Positions 43,045 to 52,220 are shown, counted from the stretch's first letter. The stretch is 64,000 nt of DNA from Microcaldota archaeon (GCA_021834785.1 JAKBRJ010000002.1:16381-80380), one strand, 5' to 3'. The notes: generated by a model from the sequence alone, not told the origin. Numbers and translations are program-made.

Positions 43045-43710
43045 TTACTTCATTTCAAGGTGTGCTTTTTCTATTATGTAGTTGCCTATGCTACCGTCCC
43101 ATTCCCTCCTGGCTCTGTCGATTACTATCCTCTCCCTGAACAACGGGGCATCTAGCACGAAAGATTCAGCCTCCCCTCCTTCAAAAAGCATGTTTATCCC
43201 ATACCTCTTATTAAGGCTAACGAGCCTGCGTATTACGCCATCATCGATTCTGGAGCCAAGAAAGCTTTCATCAAGCCCCTCCGCCGAAACATGAGTTATT
43301 ATTGCATTGTAATCCCTGGAAAGCTCATCCAATTCATTCATCGGGTCTATGCCCCACAGCGGAGATATGTGTTCTATGCCCAACCTTTCGCATATCGTGT
43401 TTATCCTGTTCCTTTGGTATGTGCTGGCCACCGCGCCTGTTATCAATTTTGTAACGTGGTTATCCGTAAGCGCAATCTCTATGTCATCAAGCTCTTTTTC
43501 CTTTTCACCTTCAGTCATTACCAAACGATGCATTATCCCTAGGGCTTTTGCCTGCATGCTGCTGAATTCTACGTTTGGCCTATGGAACATATAGCTGTAT
43601 TCATTTTTCGATATCATTGTTATGAGCAACTCCGCTTTGCATCCTGCGTAGTACGCCTTATGCAAGGCCAATGTCGAATCCTTTCCTCCGCTGTATAAGC
43701 ATGCTATCAT
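43045..43710 (-). CDS. dph6: Diphthine-ammonia ligase (Dph6-like)
   Basis: ATP-pyrophosphatase of 221 residues that makes the final amide of diphthamide on elongation factor 2 in archaea and eukaryotes. The N-terminal PP-loop CLYSGGKDSTLAL is clear, and the C-terminal MLFEGGEAESFVLDAPLF matches the DUF71/COG2102 signature, as does ITGAVASTYQRNRINTICERLGI. The adjacent endonuclease III gene is 4 bases upstream on the same strand; the pair seems co-transcribed without obvious functional link. Confidence 0.88.
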   Translation of the reverse strand: MIACLYSGGKDSTLALHKAYYAGCKAELLITMISKNEYSYMFHRPNVEFSSMQAKALGIMHRLVMTEGEKEKELDDIEIALTDNHVTKLITGAVASTYQRNRINTICERLGIEHISPLWGIDPMNELDELSRDYNAIITHVSAEGLDESFLGSRIDDGVIRRLVSLNKRYGINMLFEGGEAESFVLDAPLFRERIVIDRARREWDGSIGNYIIEKAHLEMK

Positions 43711-43714
43711 AAAA

Positions 43715-44383
43715 TCACAGTTTACTGCCTGCTCTGTGCTTTAAAGTGCTTGATGGGCATATCCCCTTCAGGATGCACCTTCCACAGATTTTTTTCCTGG
43801 CTGTGCATGTGTCCCTTCCCAATGCTATTAAAAGATGGGATATATTCTGCCATTCCTTTTTTGGATATACTGACATAAGCGCGCTCTCTATAACCTCTGG
43901 TTTTTTAGAATTTGCAAGCCCAAGTCTGTTGGCTACGGTTATGCAATGCGTATCGATTGCTATGCCATCGTTTATGCCGTACGCATTTGAAAGCACTACA
44001 TTTGCTGTTTTTCTTCCGACACCTGGAAGCATCATCAAATTTTCGATGCTGCGCGGTACCTTGAGTTTGAATTCATCCCGCATCATCCTGGCAGCATTCA
44101 CTATGTTCTTGGATTTTGTCCTATACAATCCTATGCTTCTGGTGTATCTATAAAGATCGCTAGGCCTTGCAGATGCAAACTCCATTATCGATTTATATTT
44201 TCTGAACAATGCAGGTGTTATAAGATTAACCTGCCTGTCCTGCGCCTGCGCAGACAGCATCGTCGCCACTAGGAGTTCCCATGGATTTTCATGGTTTAAA
44301 CCTGTGTGCATTGCATTCCTGTATCTGCGTTTGAGCAGCCCAAGTACGCGCGATGCATATAACATCCTGTTTTGGTGTCCCAT
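43715..44383 (-). CDS. nth: Endonuclease III
   Basis: DNA glycosylase/AP lyase for oxidised pyrimidines. 222 residues, with LLVATMLSAQAQDRQV, the helix-hairpin-helix MLPGVGRKTANVVLSNAYG containing the catalytic Lys, the catalytic Asp in IAIDTHC, and a C-terminal [4Fe-4S] cluster of spacing C-x6-C-x2-C-x5-C (CTARKKICGRCILKGIC). Starts at ATG 44383 or ATG 44365. Divergent from the IPP isomerase gene. Confidence 0.93.
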   Translation of the reverse strand: MGHQNRMLYASRVLGLLKRRYRNAMHTGLNHENPWELLVATMLSAQAQDRQVNLITPALFRKYKSIMEFASARPSDLYRYTRSIGLYRTKSKNIVNAARMMRDEFKLKVPRSIENLMMLPGVGRKTANVVLSNAYGINDGIAIDTHCITVANRLGLANSKKPEVIESALMSVYPKKEWQNISHLLIALGRDTCTARKKICGRCILKGICPSSTLKHRAGSKL

Positions 44384-44441
44384 TCCTGCATTGCCTTTAA
44401 ATACGTTAAAATATAAACAAAAATATCTAAAAGGTGTTTTA

Positions 44442-45533
44442 TTGGCTCAGGAAAAAAGCGATAAGATAAAAACGATAATGTCAAGGAAGGAGGAGCACAT
44501 AAAGATATGCCTTGACAAGCCAGTGCAGGCAAAAGACAAGCGCACGCTTTTCAATAATGTCCAGCTCATAAACGATTCGCTACCTGAATTAGACTACGAT
44601 GAAATTGACGTTTCTGTCGATTTCTTGGGCCATAAGTTCTCTGCTCCAATAATGGCAGGCGCCATGACTGGCGGGGCCGAACTTGCAAAAAAGATAAATG
44701 AAAATATTGCAGTAGCGTGCGAAGAACTCGGGTTGGGCATGGCCGTCGGCAGCCAAAGAGCCGCATTGTACGATAAAGTGCTTGAAGAAACCTATTCAAT
44801 AACTAGAAAATCGGCACCAAGCATATTCATAGGTGCCAATATCGGCGGTGCGCAAATATCTAAGGGTTTTCCGCTTGATGACGCAAAGAAGCTTATAGAC
44901 ATGCTCGATGCAAATGCGCTTTATGTGCATCTGAACCCCGCACAAGAAATAGTGCAGCCCGAAGGCGAACCTGCATACAAAAATGTCCTGTCTGGGATAA
45001 AGGATATGGTTAACGAGGTAGGGAAGCCGGTAATAGCAAAGGAGGTAGGTTTTGGCATTTCAGGAAATGCTGCAAAGAAATTGGAATCCATGGGCGTCAG
45101 CGCTATAGAAGTAGCGGGGACTGGCGGGACAAGCTATGCCGCAGTCGAATGGTATCGTGCAAAGGAGATGAAGATGCATTCAAAGGAGATGCTGGGCAAT
45201 CTTTTATGGGATTGGGGCATCCCCACTGCTGCATCCTTATACTCTGTAAACCATTCAGTTAAGATACCGATTGTTTCATCTGGGGGCATACGGACAGGAT
45301 TGGACATCGCAAAGTCTATGGCGTTGGGCGCATCCACGTGTGCGATTGCGCTTCCATTACTGAGACCTGCAACCATATCAAGTGATGCGGTCAAGGAAGT
45401 ATTTGAAGGCATGATCTATGAGTTGAAAGCAGCAATGTTCCTTACTGGATGCAAAAATATAGAAGAGTTGAAGCATTCCAGGTATGTAATCACAGGCGAA
45501 CTTAAGGATTGGATATCCTGCATGTCAGATTGA
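44442..45533 (+). CDS. fni: Isopentenyl-diphosphate delta-isomerase, type 2
   Basis: FMN- and NADPH-dependent enzyme that interconverts isopentenyl and dimethylallyl diphosphate, the entry to archaeal lipid isoprenoids. 363 residues from TTG 44442, chosen because AAGGTG lies five to ten bases before; ATG 44478 is the alternative and an upstream open frame overlaps nth. Motifs: SRKEEHIKICLDK at the N-terminus, APIMAGAMTGG, ANIGGAQ, LNPAQEIVQPEGE, KEVGFGIS, EVAGTGGTSYAAVEWYR and VSSGGIRTGLDIAKSMALGA (FMN phosphate). Acts with the geranylgeranyl reductase-like and CDP-alcohol enzymes of the window in lipid synthesis. Confidence 0.93.
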   Translation: MAQEKSDKIKTIMSRKEEHIKICLDKPVQAKDKRTLFNNVQLINDSLPELDYDEIDVSVDFLGHKFSAPIMAGAMTGGAELAKKINENIAVACEELGLGMAVGSQRAALYDKVLEETYSITRKSAPSIFIGANIGGAQISKGFPLDDAKKLIDMLDANALYVHLNPAQEIVQPEGEPAYKNVLSGIKDMVNEVGKPVIAKEVGFGISGNAAKKLESMGVSAIEVAGTGGTSYAAVEWYRAKEMKMHSKEMLGNLLWDWGIPTAASLYSVNHSVKIPIVSSGGIRTGLDIAKSMALGASTCAIALPLLRPATISSDAVKEVFEGMIYELKAAMFLTGCKNIEELKHSRYVITGELKDWISCMSD

Positions 45534-45555
45534 TTAAAAATATAAAGGTATTTGG

Positions 45556-46851
45556 ATGGATGGCAAGATAAATGCCGAATGGGATAGGCTTGGCAAGGTG
45601 GCAGTCCATAAGCCCGGAGTAGAGGCGTTCTTCGGCATTTTGGATCCTAGCGCATCGCTGTACAACACATCATTCAATTTGCATTCGTCGCAAGCAGAAC
45701 ACGATGAGCTGGTACGCGTTCTAAAAGATCAGTTTGGCGTCATGGCTGTGAGATTGAAGGATTCGCTGGCTTATTCTGCCAATTCCAACGAAAGCATAAA
45801 AAAAAGGCTCCAAAGCATTGCATCTAAAAGGATTGTATATTCCGGCAATGCTACAAGTGCGCGCTCAGCTGGAAGGGAAATGCGAATAAACCTGAATTCG
45901 TACGGGTCTGACTACTTATTTGACGCTGCATTGCTTAATCCCAATGTCAGGATAAAATCACATAATGGCAACATCACAGCTTCTACTACGCTGAAAAATC
46001 CAATTTCAAATATGTATTTCATGCGTGACCAGCAAATCATTACCAATATGGGTGTATTCATATCTAGGATGTCGAAACCGCAGAGGAAGGGGGAAACAGA
46101 TATTGCCAAACTATTTTGGGATTCGTTAGGGTTGCCAATTTCGGGTGCCGCCCAAAAGCCGGCATTCATAGAGGGCGGAGATTACATGCCTATGAATGAT
46201 TTTGCAATTATAGGCACGGGCAGAAGGACTAACCTGTCGGGCGCCAAGCAACTCATTTCAAATTCCCTTAATTTTGACGAGGTGGCAATCGTATGCTCCC
46301 CCGAAAACGAGCTGCTGCCGAAAGCCTACGCAGATCAAATGATAGACATGCATCTAGACACGTATTTTAATGTTGCCGGAAGTGCGACCGTAGTTGGTTC
46401 CAAATACGTGCTCGAATCGTCAATGCTTCAAGCATATGTCCGCGAAAGAAAAGGCGAATATAAAAAGTCCGGCAGCGCTACGAGCCTGTACAAATACATT
46501 ATTGGAAAAGGTTTCAATCTAATCGACATACCTATAATAGAGCAGCTTTCATATGCTACAAATTTTCTGTGCATACGCGATGGAACCATATTGGCAGTTG
46601 ATGAAATCCCAATACTAAAGAAGACGCTGGAATATGTATTGACGAAAGCGAAGAGCAATCCAAGCGCCTATGGCGGGCTGTTAAGGCGCATACGCGCCGA
46701 ATACGCAAAAATAAAGGATAGGCGCAGCATCTTTCCAAACAACAAGCAGTCTAGGGATAGCGGTATTGACGCATATGCCGTAAATCTAACAAATCTTACT
46801 GGGGGGTATGGCGGCGCCCACTGCATGACGGTTGCCTTTGAAAGGGCATAA
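45556..46851 (+). CDS. Arginine deiminase-family hydrolase
   Basis: 431 residues of the guanidine-modifying enzyme fold. Matches to arginine deiminase: EWDRLGKVAVHKPG at the N-terminus, AEHDELVRVL, NMYFMRDQQIITNMGV (substrate Asp), AFIEGGDYMPMND (substrate Glu), DMHLDTYFNVAG (catalytic His) and C-terminal GGYGGAHCMTVAFER with the nucleophile Cys423. Such enzymes convert arginine to citrulline and ammonia, which yields ATP via carbamoyl phosphate or raises pH. The middle 90-155 differs from standard enzymes, and neither carbamate kinase nor ornithine transcarbamylase is in the window, so specificity is inferred. Confidence 0.8.
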   Translation: MDGKINAEWDRLGKVAVHKPGVEAFFGILDPSASLYNTSFNLHSSQAEHDELVRVLKDQFGVMAVRLKDSLAYSANSNESIKKRLQSIASKRIVYSGNATSARSAGREMRINLNSYGSDYLFDAALLNPNVRIKSHNGNITASTTLKNPISNMYFMRDQQIITNMGVFISRMSKPQRKGETDIAKLFWDSLGLPISGAAQKPAFIEGGDYMPMNDFAIIGTGRRTNLSGAKQLISNSLNFDEVAIVCSPENELLPKAYADQMIDMHLDTYFNVAGSATVVGSKYVLESSMLQAYVRERKGEYKKSGSATSLYKYIIGKGFNLIDIPIIEQLSYATNFLCIRDGTILAVDEIPILKKTLEYVLTKAKSNPSAYGGLLRRIRAEYAKIKDRRSIFPNNKQSRDSGIDAYAVNLTNLTGGYGGAHCMTVAFERA

Positions 46852-46908
46852 TATCCTAAAAAATAGGAAACGGTAGCTATTTATATCTGGTTAAACGTTA
46901 AAAATACC

Positions 46909-47529
46909 ATGCAGAACTTAGGTTATAATACACGAAAAGAGTATAACATAAAGCCCTACCAGCTGGATGACATATACGAAAGGCTACACGGCATATTCGA
47001 TGACATTATAATAATAGGCGGCAGGGCGGTCAACATATACTGCTCAAACAATAAAAGGAATACTCACGATATAGATGTAGTGGTGGGATTTGGAAATTCA
47101 AAAAATGGCAGTGATGCAATAAAAGAGAAGGCCCTACAAAGCAGTTTCATGTATGAAGAATCAAAAGGCTTGGTAAAGAAACTCATAGATCGAGAGACCA
47201 ACATATCTATAGACCTGTACTATAGCAAATCCATATCAAACATAGAACTATCTGATATAATAAAATATTCGCAAAAGAGGACCATGGGAAGCCAAGGGAC
47301 GATTGTTAATGTAGTCCATCCTGCGTTGCTTATCCTGATGAAGATGCAAAGCAACAGGCAGAAAGACAAAAATGATATATATAATCTGATAGACAACCTA
47401 TATGGGCAGCCCGAGCGTTTTATGCAAAAAGAAAATAAGATGCTGTCAATGTACCTTGAGCCTGCGGAGCTTAAAAAGCTTGAAGCAGCACTAATGCTGA
47501 TATATGGCGAAAGGCATCGGAGAAATTGA
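46909..47529 (+). CDS. Nucleotidyltransferase-fold protein
   Basis: 206 residues. The motif IIIIGGRAVNIYCSNNKRNTHDIDVVVGF is the GG(x)...DxD core of polymerase-beta-like nucleotidyltransferases (as in AbiEii/MenA-type and related proteins), with a third acidic position plausible in SIDLYYS. The rest is helical (HPALLILMKMQSNRQKDKNDIYNLIDNLYG), typical of the family helper domain. It might be a toxin-like or a housekeeping transferase. No antitoxin gene adjoins; a promoter and the EndoQ unit follow. Confidence 0.6.
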   Translation: MQNLGYNTRKEYNIKPYQLDDIYERLHGIFDDIIIIGGRAVNIYCSNNKRNTHDIDVVVGFGNSKNGSDAIKEKALQSSFMYEESKGLVKKLIDRETNISIDLYYSKSISNIELSDIIKYSQKRTMGSQGTIVNVVHPALLILMKMQSNRQKDKNDIYNLIDNLYGQPERFMQKENKMLSMYLEPAELKKLEAALMLIYGERHRRN

Positions 47530-47534
47530 CGACC

Positions 47535-47546
47535 TTTTTAAATAAG
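47535..47546 (+). promoter_or_regulatory. TATA box of the small-ORF/EndoQ operon
   Basis: TTTTTAAATAAG lies 20-31 bases before ATG 47566, right for transcription starting at or near that codon. It follows the previous gene's stop by only a few bases. Confidence 0.45.
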
Positions 47547-47565
47547 TGACCTTCCAAATCACCAT

Positions 47566-47688
47566 ATGGGAAATGCGAAGGCTTTCGCCTACAAAGGTAA
47601 AAAATACCAGAAAATCTTTTCTTGCATATGCAGCACTACCTATGATTCGCTGAAAGAATATTATGCGCATGAAAAGGCGATCGTATGA
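47566..47688 (+). CDS. 40-residue peptide co-translated with EndoQ
   Basis: ATG 47566 to TGA 47688; the stop overlaps the EndoQ ATG as ATGA, so the two are translationally coupled. The peptide has a basic front (KAFAYKGKKYQK), a Cys-x-Cys pair (FSCICSTTYDS) and a short acidic helix. It may bind DNA or a metal. A TATA box lies at the right distance upstream. Not recognised; real expression is likely from the overlap and promoter. Confidence 0.55.
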   Translation: MGNAKAFAYKGKKYQKIFSCICSTTYDSLKEYYAHEKAIV

Positions 47689-48941
47689 AAGTAATAGCTG
47701 ATTTGCACATACATTCAAGGTTTGCCATGGCATGCAGCAATAGGATAAATATCCGCGCATTAGACGAGGCTGCCAAGTCAAAAGGCATCAACCTGCTTTC
47801 TACTGGCGATGTGCTGCATCCCGAATGGAACAGGGAACTGAAAGCGCATCTTGAGCCTGCAGAATCTGGCCTGTTCAAAGTCAAGGGATCCATAACTGGC
47901 ACCAGATTCGTCCTAGGCGCAGAAGTATCTACGATATTCGCAGAAAAGGATAAGGTGCGCAAGATACACAATTGCATATTGCTTACAAGTTTCGAGTCAG
48001 CCGATGCGCTTTCCGAGGTATTGTCTAAATACGGAAATCTGTCTAGCGACGGCCGTCCTGCATTGTCCATAAGTTCTGCCCATCTCGCTGAGGAGCTCTT
48101 TAAGGCAGATAAAAATGCCTTCATATTTCCTGCGCATGCATGGACTCCATACTTTGGCGTGTTCGGTTCGCTGTCGGGGTTCACATCGATGAAAGAGGCA
48201 TATGAAGACCAAGAGAAGCACATATTTGCATTAGAAACGGGTCTCAGCTCGGATCCATTAATGAATTGGAGGCTCTCATCGCTTGACAAATATGCGCTTG
48301 TATCAAACAGCGACATGCATTCCCTCGAAAATATGGGGAGGGAGGCAAATGTGTTCAATGTCGATAGGCTATCATATGAATCCATAATGCAGGCAATAAA
48401 AGATAAAGACGGCAAAACTTTCGAGCGCACCTTTGAATTCTATCCAGAGGAAGGGAAATACCATTATGACGGCCACAGGGATTGCCACTATTCAATAGAT
48501 CCAGGAAAGGAGAAGAATCAGTATTGCAAGGTTTGCGGCAAGAAGCTGGTTAATGGGGTATTGCACAGGATAAACGAGCTTGCAGACAGGCCTGATGGAT
48601 ATGTGCCCAAAAATCACATACCTTATATGCATATGGTGCCGCTTATAGAAGTAATATCATACGTCATTAAGAAAACAAAGTACTCTCCGATTGTGCGTGC
48701 AAAATATTCGGAAATGCTTGAACGTATAGGCACCGAATTCGACATCCTGTCAAGCGCCAATATCGAGAGCATAAAGGGTGTTGCAGGCGACGACATCGGA
48801 GATGCAATAGAGAACGTGCGTAACGACAGGATACACATAATGCCTGGATACGATGGTGTTTTCGGCAAGCTTGATCTTCTGGCAAGGGAGGATAATATAC
48901 CAAACAATAACAAGCAGAAAGGCATCCAGAACTTCATCTGA
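47685..48941 (+). CDS. Endonuclease Q (PHP-family)
   Basis: 418-residue DNA repair nuclease that cuts 5' of deaminated bases (uracil, hypoxanthine, xanthine) and abasic sites. The PHP metal site is complete: ADLHIHSRFA (D6, H8, H10), GAEVST (E80), PAHAWTP (H151) and SNSDMHS (D210, H212). A zinc-binding insert follows with C267, C281 and C284 (YCKVCGKKL). FGVFGSLSGFTSMKEAYED and ETGLSSDPLMNWRLSSLD are typical of Thermococcales EndoQ. Length agrees with known enzymes. Bacterial relatives are annotated as PHP phosphoesterases, a less specific alternative. Confidence 0.85.
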   Translation: MKVIADLHIHSRFAMACSNRINIRALDEAAKSKGINLLSTGDVLHPEWNRELKAHLEPAESGLFKVKGSITGTRFVLGAEVSTIFAEKDKVRKIHNCILLTSFESADALSEVLSKYGNLSSDGRPALSISSAHLAEELFKADKNAFIFPAHAWTPYFGVFGSLSGFTSMKEAYEDQEKHIFALETGLSSDPLMNWRLSSLDKYALVSNSDMHSLENMGREANVFNVDRLSYESIMQAIKDKDGKTFERTFEFYPEEGKYHYDGHRDCHYSIDPGKEKNQYCKVCGKKLVNGVLHRINELADRPDGYVPKNHIPYMHMVPLIEVISYVIKKTKYSPIVRAKYSEMLERIGTEFDILSSANIESIKGVAGDDIGDAIENVRNDRIHIMPGYDGVFGKLDLLAREDNIPNNNKQKGIQNFI

Positions 48942-48945
48942 CGGG

Positions 48946-49362
48946 CTATTTTATTATCTCCTGGATGAACGATGGATAGACCTTTTTAATACCTTCTATG
49001 CCCTCTAAAGATTCAATATGCTTGTCAATTTCATCTGCATCGGACACTACCCTCGCCATTGCCGAATGGTCTCCTGAAGTTCGATACACCTCCTTAACGA
49101 ACTCAAGCGCCTTTATTGCAGCCAATGCTTTTGTATAAAATTCAGGCGCTATCTCAAATCCGACTATGGCCTCATCCATACCTAACATCTTGTACCGCAC
49201 GCGTGCGTTATACCCAAATATTACGTTTTCTTTGTAAAGCCCGATGAGCCTATTCCTTACGGTGCCTTTGCTTACATTAAGCGTTTTTGCCATGTCCATT
49301 GCAGACATCCTGCCGTTCTTGTTCAGCAGGTCTATAATCTTTTTATCAATTATATTAACCAT
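48946..49362 (-). CDS. Lrp/AsnC-family transcription regulator
   Basis: 138 residues: N-terminal HTH (DKKIIDLLNKNGRMSAMDMAKTLNVSKGTVRNRLIGLYKENVI) and C-terminal RAM ligand-binding domain (AIVGFEIAPEFYTKALAAIKAL, VYRTSGDHSAMARVV). It is divergent from the peroxiredoxin gene with 65 AT-rich bases between, so it probably controls that gene and itself. Effector unknown; an amino acid or redox signal is possible. Confidence 0.88.
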   Translation of the reverse strand: MVNIIDKKIIDLLNKNGRMSAMDMAKTLNVSKGTVRNRLIGLYKENVIFGYNARVRYKMLGMDEAIVGFEIAPEFYTKALAAIKALEFVKEVYRTSGDHSAMARVVSDADEIDKHIESLEGIEGIKKVYPSFIQEIIK

Positions 49363-49427
49363 ATAATCAATATTAATAATTTAAATAGCAAGATATTTAT
49401 ATTTAATGCTATAAAGTATACTTGGTG
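49363..49427. promoter_or_regulatory. Divergent promoter between Lrp regulator and peroxiredoxin
   Basis: Very AT-rich spacer with TATTAATAATTTAAATAG and ATATTTATATTTAATG, giving TATA-like words for both directions. Lrp-type dimers bind such AT-rich sites. No perfect operator repeat is seen. Confidence 0.4.
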
Positions 49428-50030
49428 ACAATGATGGTAAATATGATACCAATAGGTGAAAAAGTACAGGATATGACCGCAAAGGCGTATTTTCCAAGCG
49501 ATGATTCCATAAAAGAAATAAGGATTCCTTCGAAAAATGGCAGGTGGTCTATACTGACTTTCTATCCTGGGGACTTTACATTCGTTTGCGCAACAGACAT
49601 AGAAGCATTTATGTCTATAAAAAGCCAGTTTGACAGCAATGGCGCTGATTTATATGCAATAAGCACAGATAGCGTATTCTCGCACAAGGGCTGGGCGCAG
49701 ACATCACCAAGAGTAAAGAAGAGTACAATACCTATGATTGAAGACTTTACAAAAAAGATAACAAGCTCATTCGGTTTCATAAACGAGGCATCTGGGGCTT
49801 CGCGAAGAGGCGTAGTGATATTGGATCCGGATGGCAAGATACAATATATGTCGATATTCAATGATGGTTTAGGCAAAGACGCAGAGCACATATTCAATGC
49901 ATTTATGGGTCTGAAGCAGTTGCATGATACTCCTGCAAAAGCCGGACATATGTGCGCCATACCTGCAAATTGGAAGGCGGGCAGCAAGACGCTTGATATA
50001 GATGTAGTAAAAGATATAGGAAAGTTATGA
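49428..50030 (+). CDS. Peroxiredoxin (AhpC/Prx1 type)
   Basis: Thiol peroxidase of about 200 residues that reduces hydrogen peroxide and organic peroxides. TFYPGDFTFVCATDIEAF holds the peroxidatic Cys (residue 56 counting from GTG 49422), with the conserved Thr/Arg partners in the SPRVKK and GASRRGVVILDPDG regions. The C-terminal HMCAIPANW carries a resolving Cys in place of the usual VCPANW. Start is ATG 49428, or GTG 49422. Divergent from an Lrp regulator that may control it. Confidence 0.9.
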   Translation, partial: TMMVNMIPIGEKVQDMTAKAYFPSDDSIKEIRIPSKNGRWSILTFYPGDFTFVCATDIEAFMSIKSQFDSNGADLYAISTDSVFSHKGWAQTSPRVKKSTIPMIEDFTKKITSSFGFINEASGASRRGVVILDPDGKIQYMSIFNDGLGKDAEHIFNAFMGLKQLHDTPAKAGHMCAIPANWKAGSKTLDIDVVKDIGKL

Positions 50031-50191
50031 TGCTTTCCATATCGCATATATAAACCTTCCACACCGCATACCATAAAGAATTTATATTTGCCTTTTCATA
50101 CTTCCTCTACTTAGTCAGGTTTAAAAAGCTTTAGCGCAATATAATAAGCGTAACAGTTGATTTTAAGCAAATACAAAGCAACGTGTTTTTT

Positions 50192-50623
50192 ATGAAGAAT
50201 AAAGAAGCAAAGAATAAGCTTGTAGCTGTAGTTAGGATAAGGGGCAGGGTCAATGTCCGCGGCTCCATAACCGAAACACTCAAGAGGCTCAACCTTAAAA
50301 GGGTAAGCAATTGTACAATTATCAAGGCCACGGATTCGTATATGGGCATGCTGAACAAATGCAGCAATTATGTCGCATACGGCGAAATCGATCCAGAAAC
50401 GCTTGAAAAACTGATGGAAAACAGGGCAAAAAAGCAGATACCGTTCAAGTCTAAGGAAGTGTTTGAAAGCAAATATGATTCAGAAGAATTCAAGGAGTTG
50501 CTTCCGTTCAGGCTGCATCCCCCTACGCATGGGTATAAAAGCACAAAGCTTGGTTTTGCGCAAGGCGGTTCGCTGGGATACATGGGCAAGGATATAAACA
50601 AACTCATAAACAGGATGATTTAA
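50192..50623 (+). CDS. rpl30: Ribosomal protein uL30
   Basis: 143 residues, archaeal long form of uL30. LVAVVRIRGRVNVRGSITETLKRLNLKRVSNCTII is the conserved core and the C-terminal FRLHPPTHGYKSTKLGFAQGGSLGYMGKDINKLINRMI the archaeal/eukaryotic extension. ATG 50192 is preferred to GTG 50183. A TATA-like TTTAAAAAGC near 50119 lies upstream. uL15 starts directly after its stop codon. Confidence 0.95.
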   Translation: MKNKEAKNKLVAVVRIRGRVNVRGSITETLKRLNLKRVSNCTIIKATDSYMGMLNKCSNYVAYGEIDPETLEKLMENRAKKQIPFKSKEVFESKYDSEEFKELLPFRLHPPTHGYKSTKLGFAQGGSLGYMGKDINKLINRMI

Positions 50624-51019
50624 ATGGTAGTTAGAAAGGAGAAGCGCAACAGGAAATATTTCGGCACCAGACGATGGGGAGTCGGAAACATAAAGAACGC
50701 AAGGGGTGCAGGAGATCGCGGAGGGGTGGGAAACGGGCGAAGGAAGCACAGGTTCACATATTTTACTGCCAAGCATCCAGAATTGATAGGCAAGAAGGGA
50801 TTCCACGTATGGAAACCTTCAAAGCTTAAATGCATAACCTTATCGGGAGTTAACAGGATAGCGCTCAAGGCTGAAGATCCAACTATAGACCTTAGCGGCT
50901 ATAGGGTCGTCAGCAACGGCGAGCTCGAAAAGTCCAAACTTACTATAAGGGCTGCAGGATTTTCTAAAAAGGCAATAGAAAAAATCAAAAATGCAGAATG
51001 CGAAGCGGTTGTCATGTAA
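50624..51019 (+). CDS. rpl15: Ribosomal protein uL15
   Basis: 131 residues, archaeal uL15. RWGVGNIKNARGAGDRGGVGNGRRKHRFTYFT is the glycine- and arginine-rich tail that enters the ribosome; the C-terminal domain follows (ERVNG-like region KCITLSGVNRIALKAEDPT, IRAAGFSKKAIEKIKNAE). It begins right after the uL30 stop. In most archaea secY follows; here a glycosyltransferase does. Confidence 0.94.
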   Translation: MVVRKEKRNRKYFGTRRWGVGNIKNARGAGDRGGVGNGRRKHRFTYFTAKHPELIGKKGFHVWKPSKLKCITLSGVNRIALKAEDPTIDLSGYRVVSNGELEKSKLTIRAAGFSKKAIEKIKNAECEAVVM

Positions 51020-51053
51020 GGCATTGTGCAATGCAATCCTGCGTGGTTAGTTT

Positions 51054-52220
51054 ATGTCTGAAAGCTTACGTATATTTTTTTATACAGATACGTTTCTGCC
51101 TGCTGTCGATGGTGTAGTAACATCGATGCTTAATTTCAAGAGGGAGCTGGAATCAAGGGGCCATGAGGTCTACATATTCGCATCCGGGGACTCATCAACT
51201 CGAAAAGCGGTCAAAAAAGACCCGCATATAATTGTAGTAAGGAGTATGAAATTCAAGAAATACCCGCAGTATAACCTTGCGTTACTACCCATAATTGCTC
51301 CATTGAAGGAGATAAATATAGGCAAGGCAGACATAAGGCATGTTCAGACCCCGTTTACGATGGGATTCTACGGGCTTATGGCAAGCAAGGTGAATGGCAC
51401 CCCTCTCGTATCGTCCTTCCATACCCTCTTTACGAACAGGGAAGTAATAAATCAATATCTTACGTCAAGCAAGAGGATGCAAAAGATCCTTGTCGACTAC
51501 GCGTGGGCGTATGCGAGGTTCTTCTATAACAAGAGCGATGTCACTATAGCCCCGAGCAGGACGATAGAGCAGGAGCTTAACAGGAAGGATATACCGAATA
51601 CCGCAGTAGTGGGAAACAGTGTAGACCTAAAAAGGTTCAATGCCGATGTAGATGGCAGCAGGATAAGGGATAAACTGGCAAAGGACGATGAAAAAATCGT
51701 GCTTTATATAGGCAGGATAAGCAAGGAGAAGAATCTAGACACGCTGATAAAGGCAGCCAAGATACTGAACAAAAAGAAGATAAAGTTTGTGATAGGCGGC
51801 ACAGGCCCCAGCATTGCATATTATCAGTCATTGGTGTCCAAGCTCAATGTGGGTGGCAAAGTGAAATTTGTGGGCTTTGTAAAGGATGCAGAGCTGCCCG
51901 AATACTATGCAGCTGCCGATGCATTCTGCATTCCATCGACGTTCGAGACGCAGGGGATAGTGTCCCTGGAAGCAATGGCATGCGGGAAACCGGTCGTAGG
52001 CGCAGACTATCTTGCATTGAAGGAACTGATTGAAGATGGCCAGAATGGCGAAAAATTCGCCCCAAAAAGCAGTAATGATTGTGCAAGGAAAATAGAAAAG
52101 GTTATAAATAATATAAGTAACTATAAGAAAATGGAAGAAACGGCTAAATCCTATTCCCTAAAGAAGACTACTGATGATTTACTGAAGGTTTATAAGGAGG
52201 TAATTGATAAAGAAAAATAA
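51054..52220 (+). CDS. Glycosyltransferase family 4, lipid-glucosyl/mannosyl type
   Basis: 388 residues, GT-B fold. The N-terminus RIFFYTDTFLPAVDGVVTSMLNFKRELESRGHEVYIFA and RHVQTPFTMGFYGLMASKVNGTPLVSSFHTLF match the diacylglycerol-glucosyltransferase/phosphatidylinositol-mannosyltransferase group; the donor domain has VVGNSVDLKRF, LYIGRISKEKNLDTLIKAA and STFETQGIVSLEAMACGKPVVGADYLALKELI (E-x7-E). So it may glycosylate a membrane lipid. It starts at ATG 51054, 34 bases after uL15. Confidence 0.85.
   Translation: MSESLRIFFYTDTFLPAVDGVVTSMLNFKRELESRGHEVYIFASGDSSTRKAVKKDPHIIVVRSMKFKKYPQYNLALLPIIAPLKEINIGKADIRHVQTPFTMGFYGLMASKVNGTPLVSSFHTLFTNREVINQYLTSSKRMQKILVDYAWAYARFFYNKSDVTIAPSRTIEQELNRKDIPNTAVVGNSVDLKRFNADVDGSRIRDKLAKDDEKIVLYIGRISKEKNLDTLIKAAKILNKKKIKFVIGGTGPSIAYYQSLVSKLNVGGKVKFVGFVKDAELPEYYAAADAFCIPSTFETQGIVSLEAMACGKPVVGADYLALKELIEDGQNGEKFAPKSSNDCARKIEKVINNISNYKKMEETAKSYSLKKTTDDLLKVYKEVIDKEK

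Noticed and set aside
47636..48430. Reverse 264-codon frame opposite EndoQ
   Set aside because: All EndoQ metal motifs read on the forward strand; the reverse product is Ser-rich with no domain.
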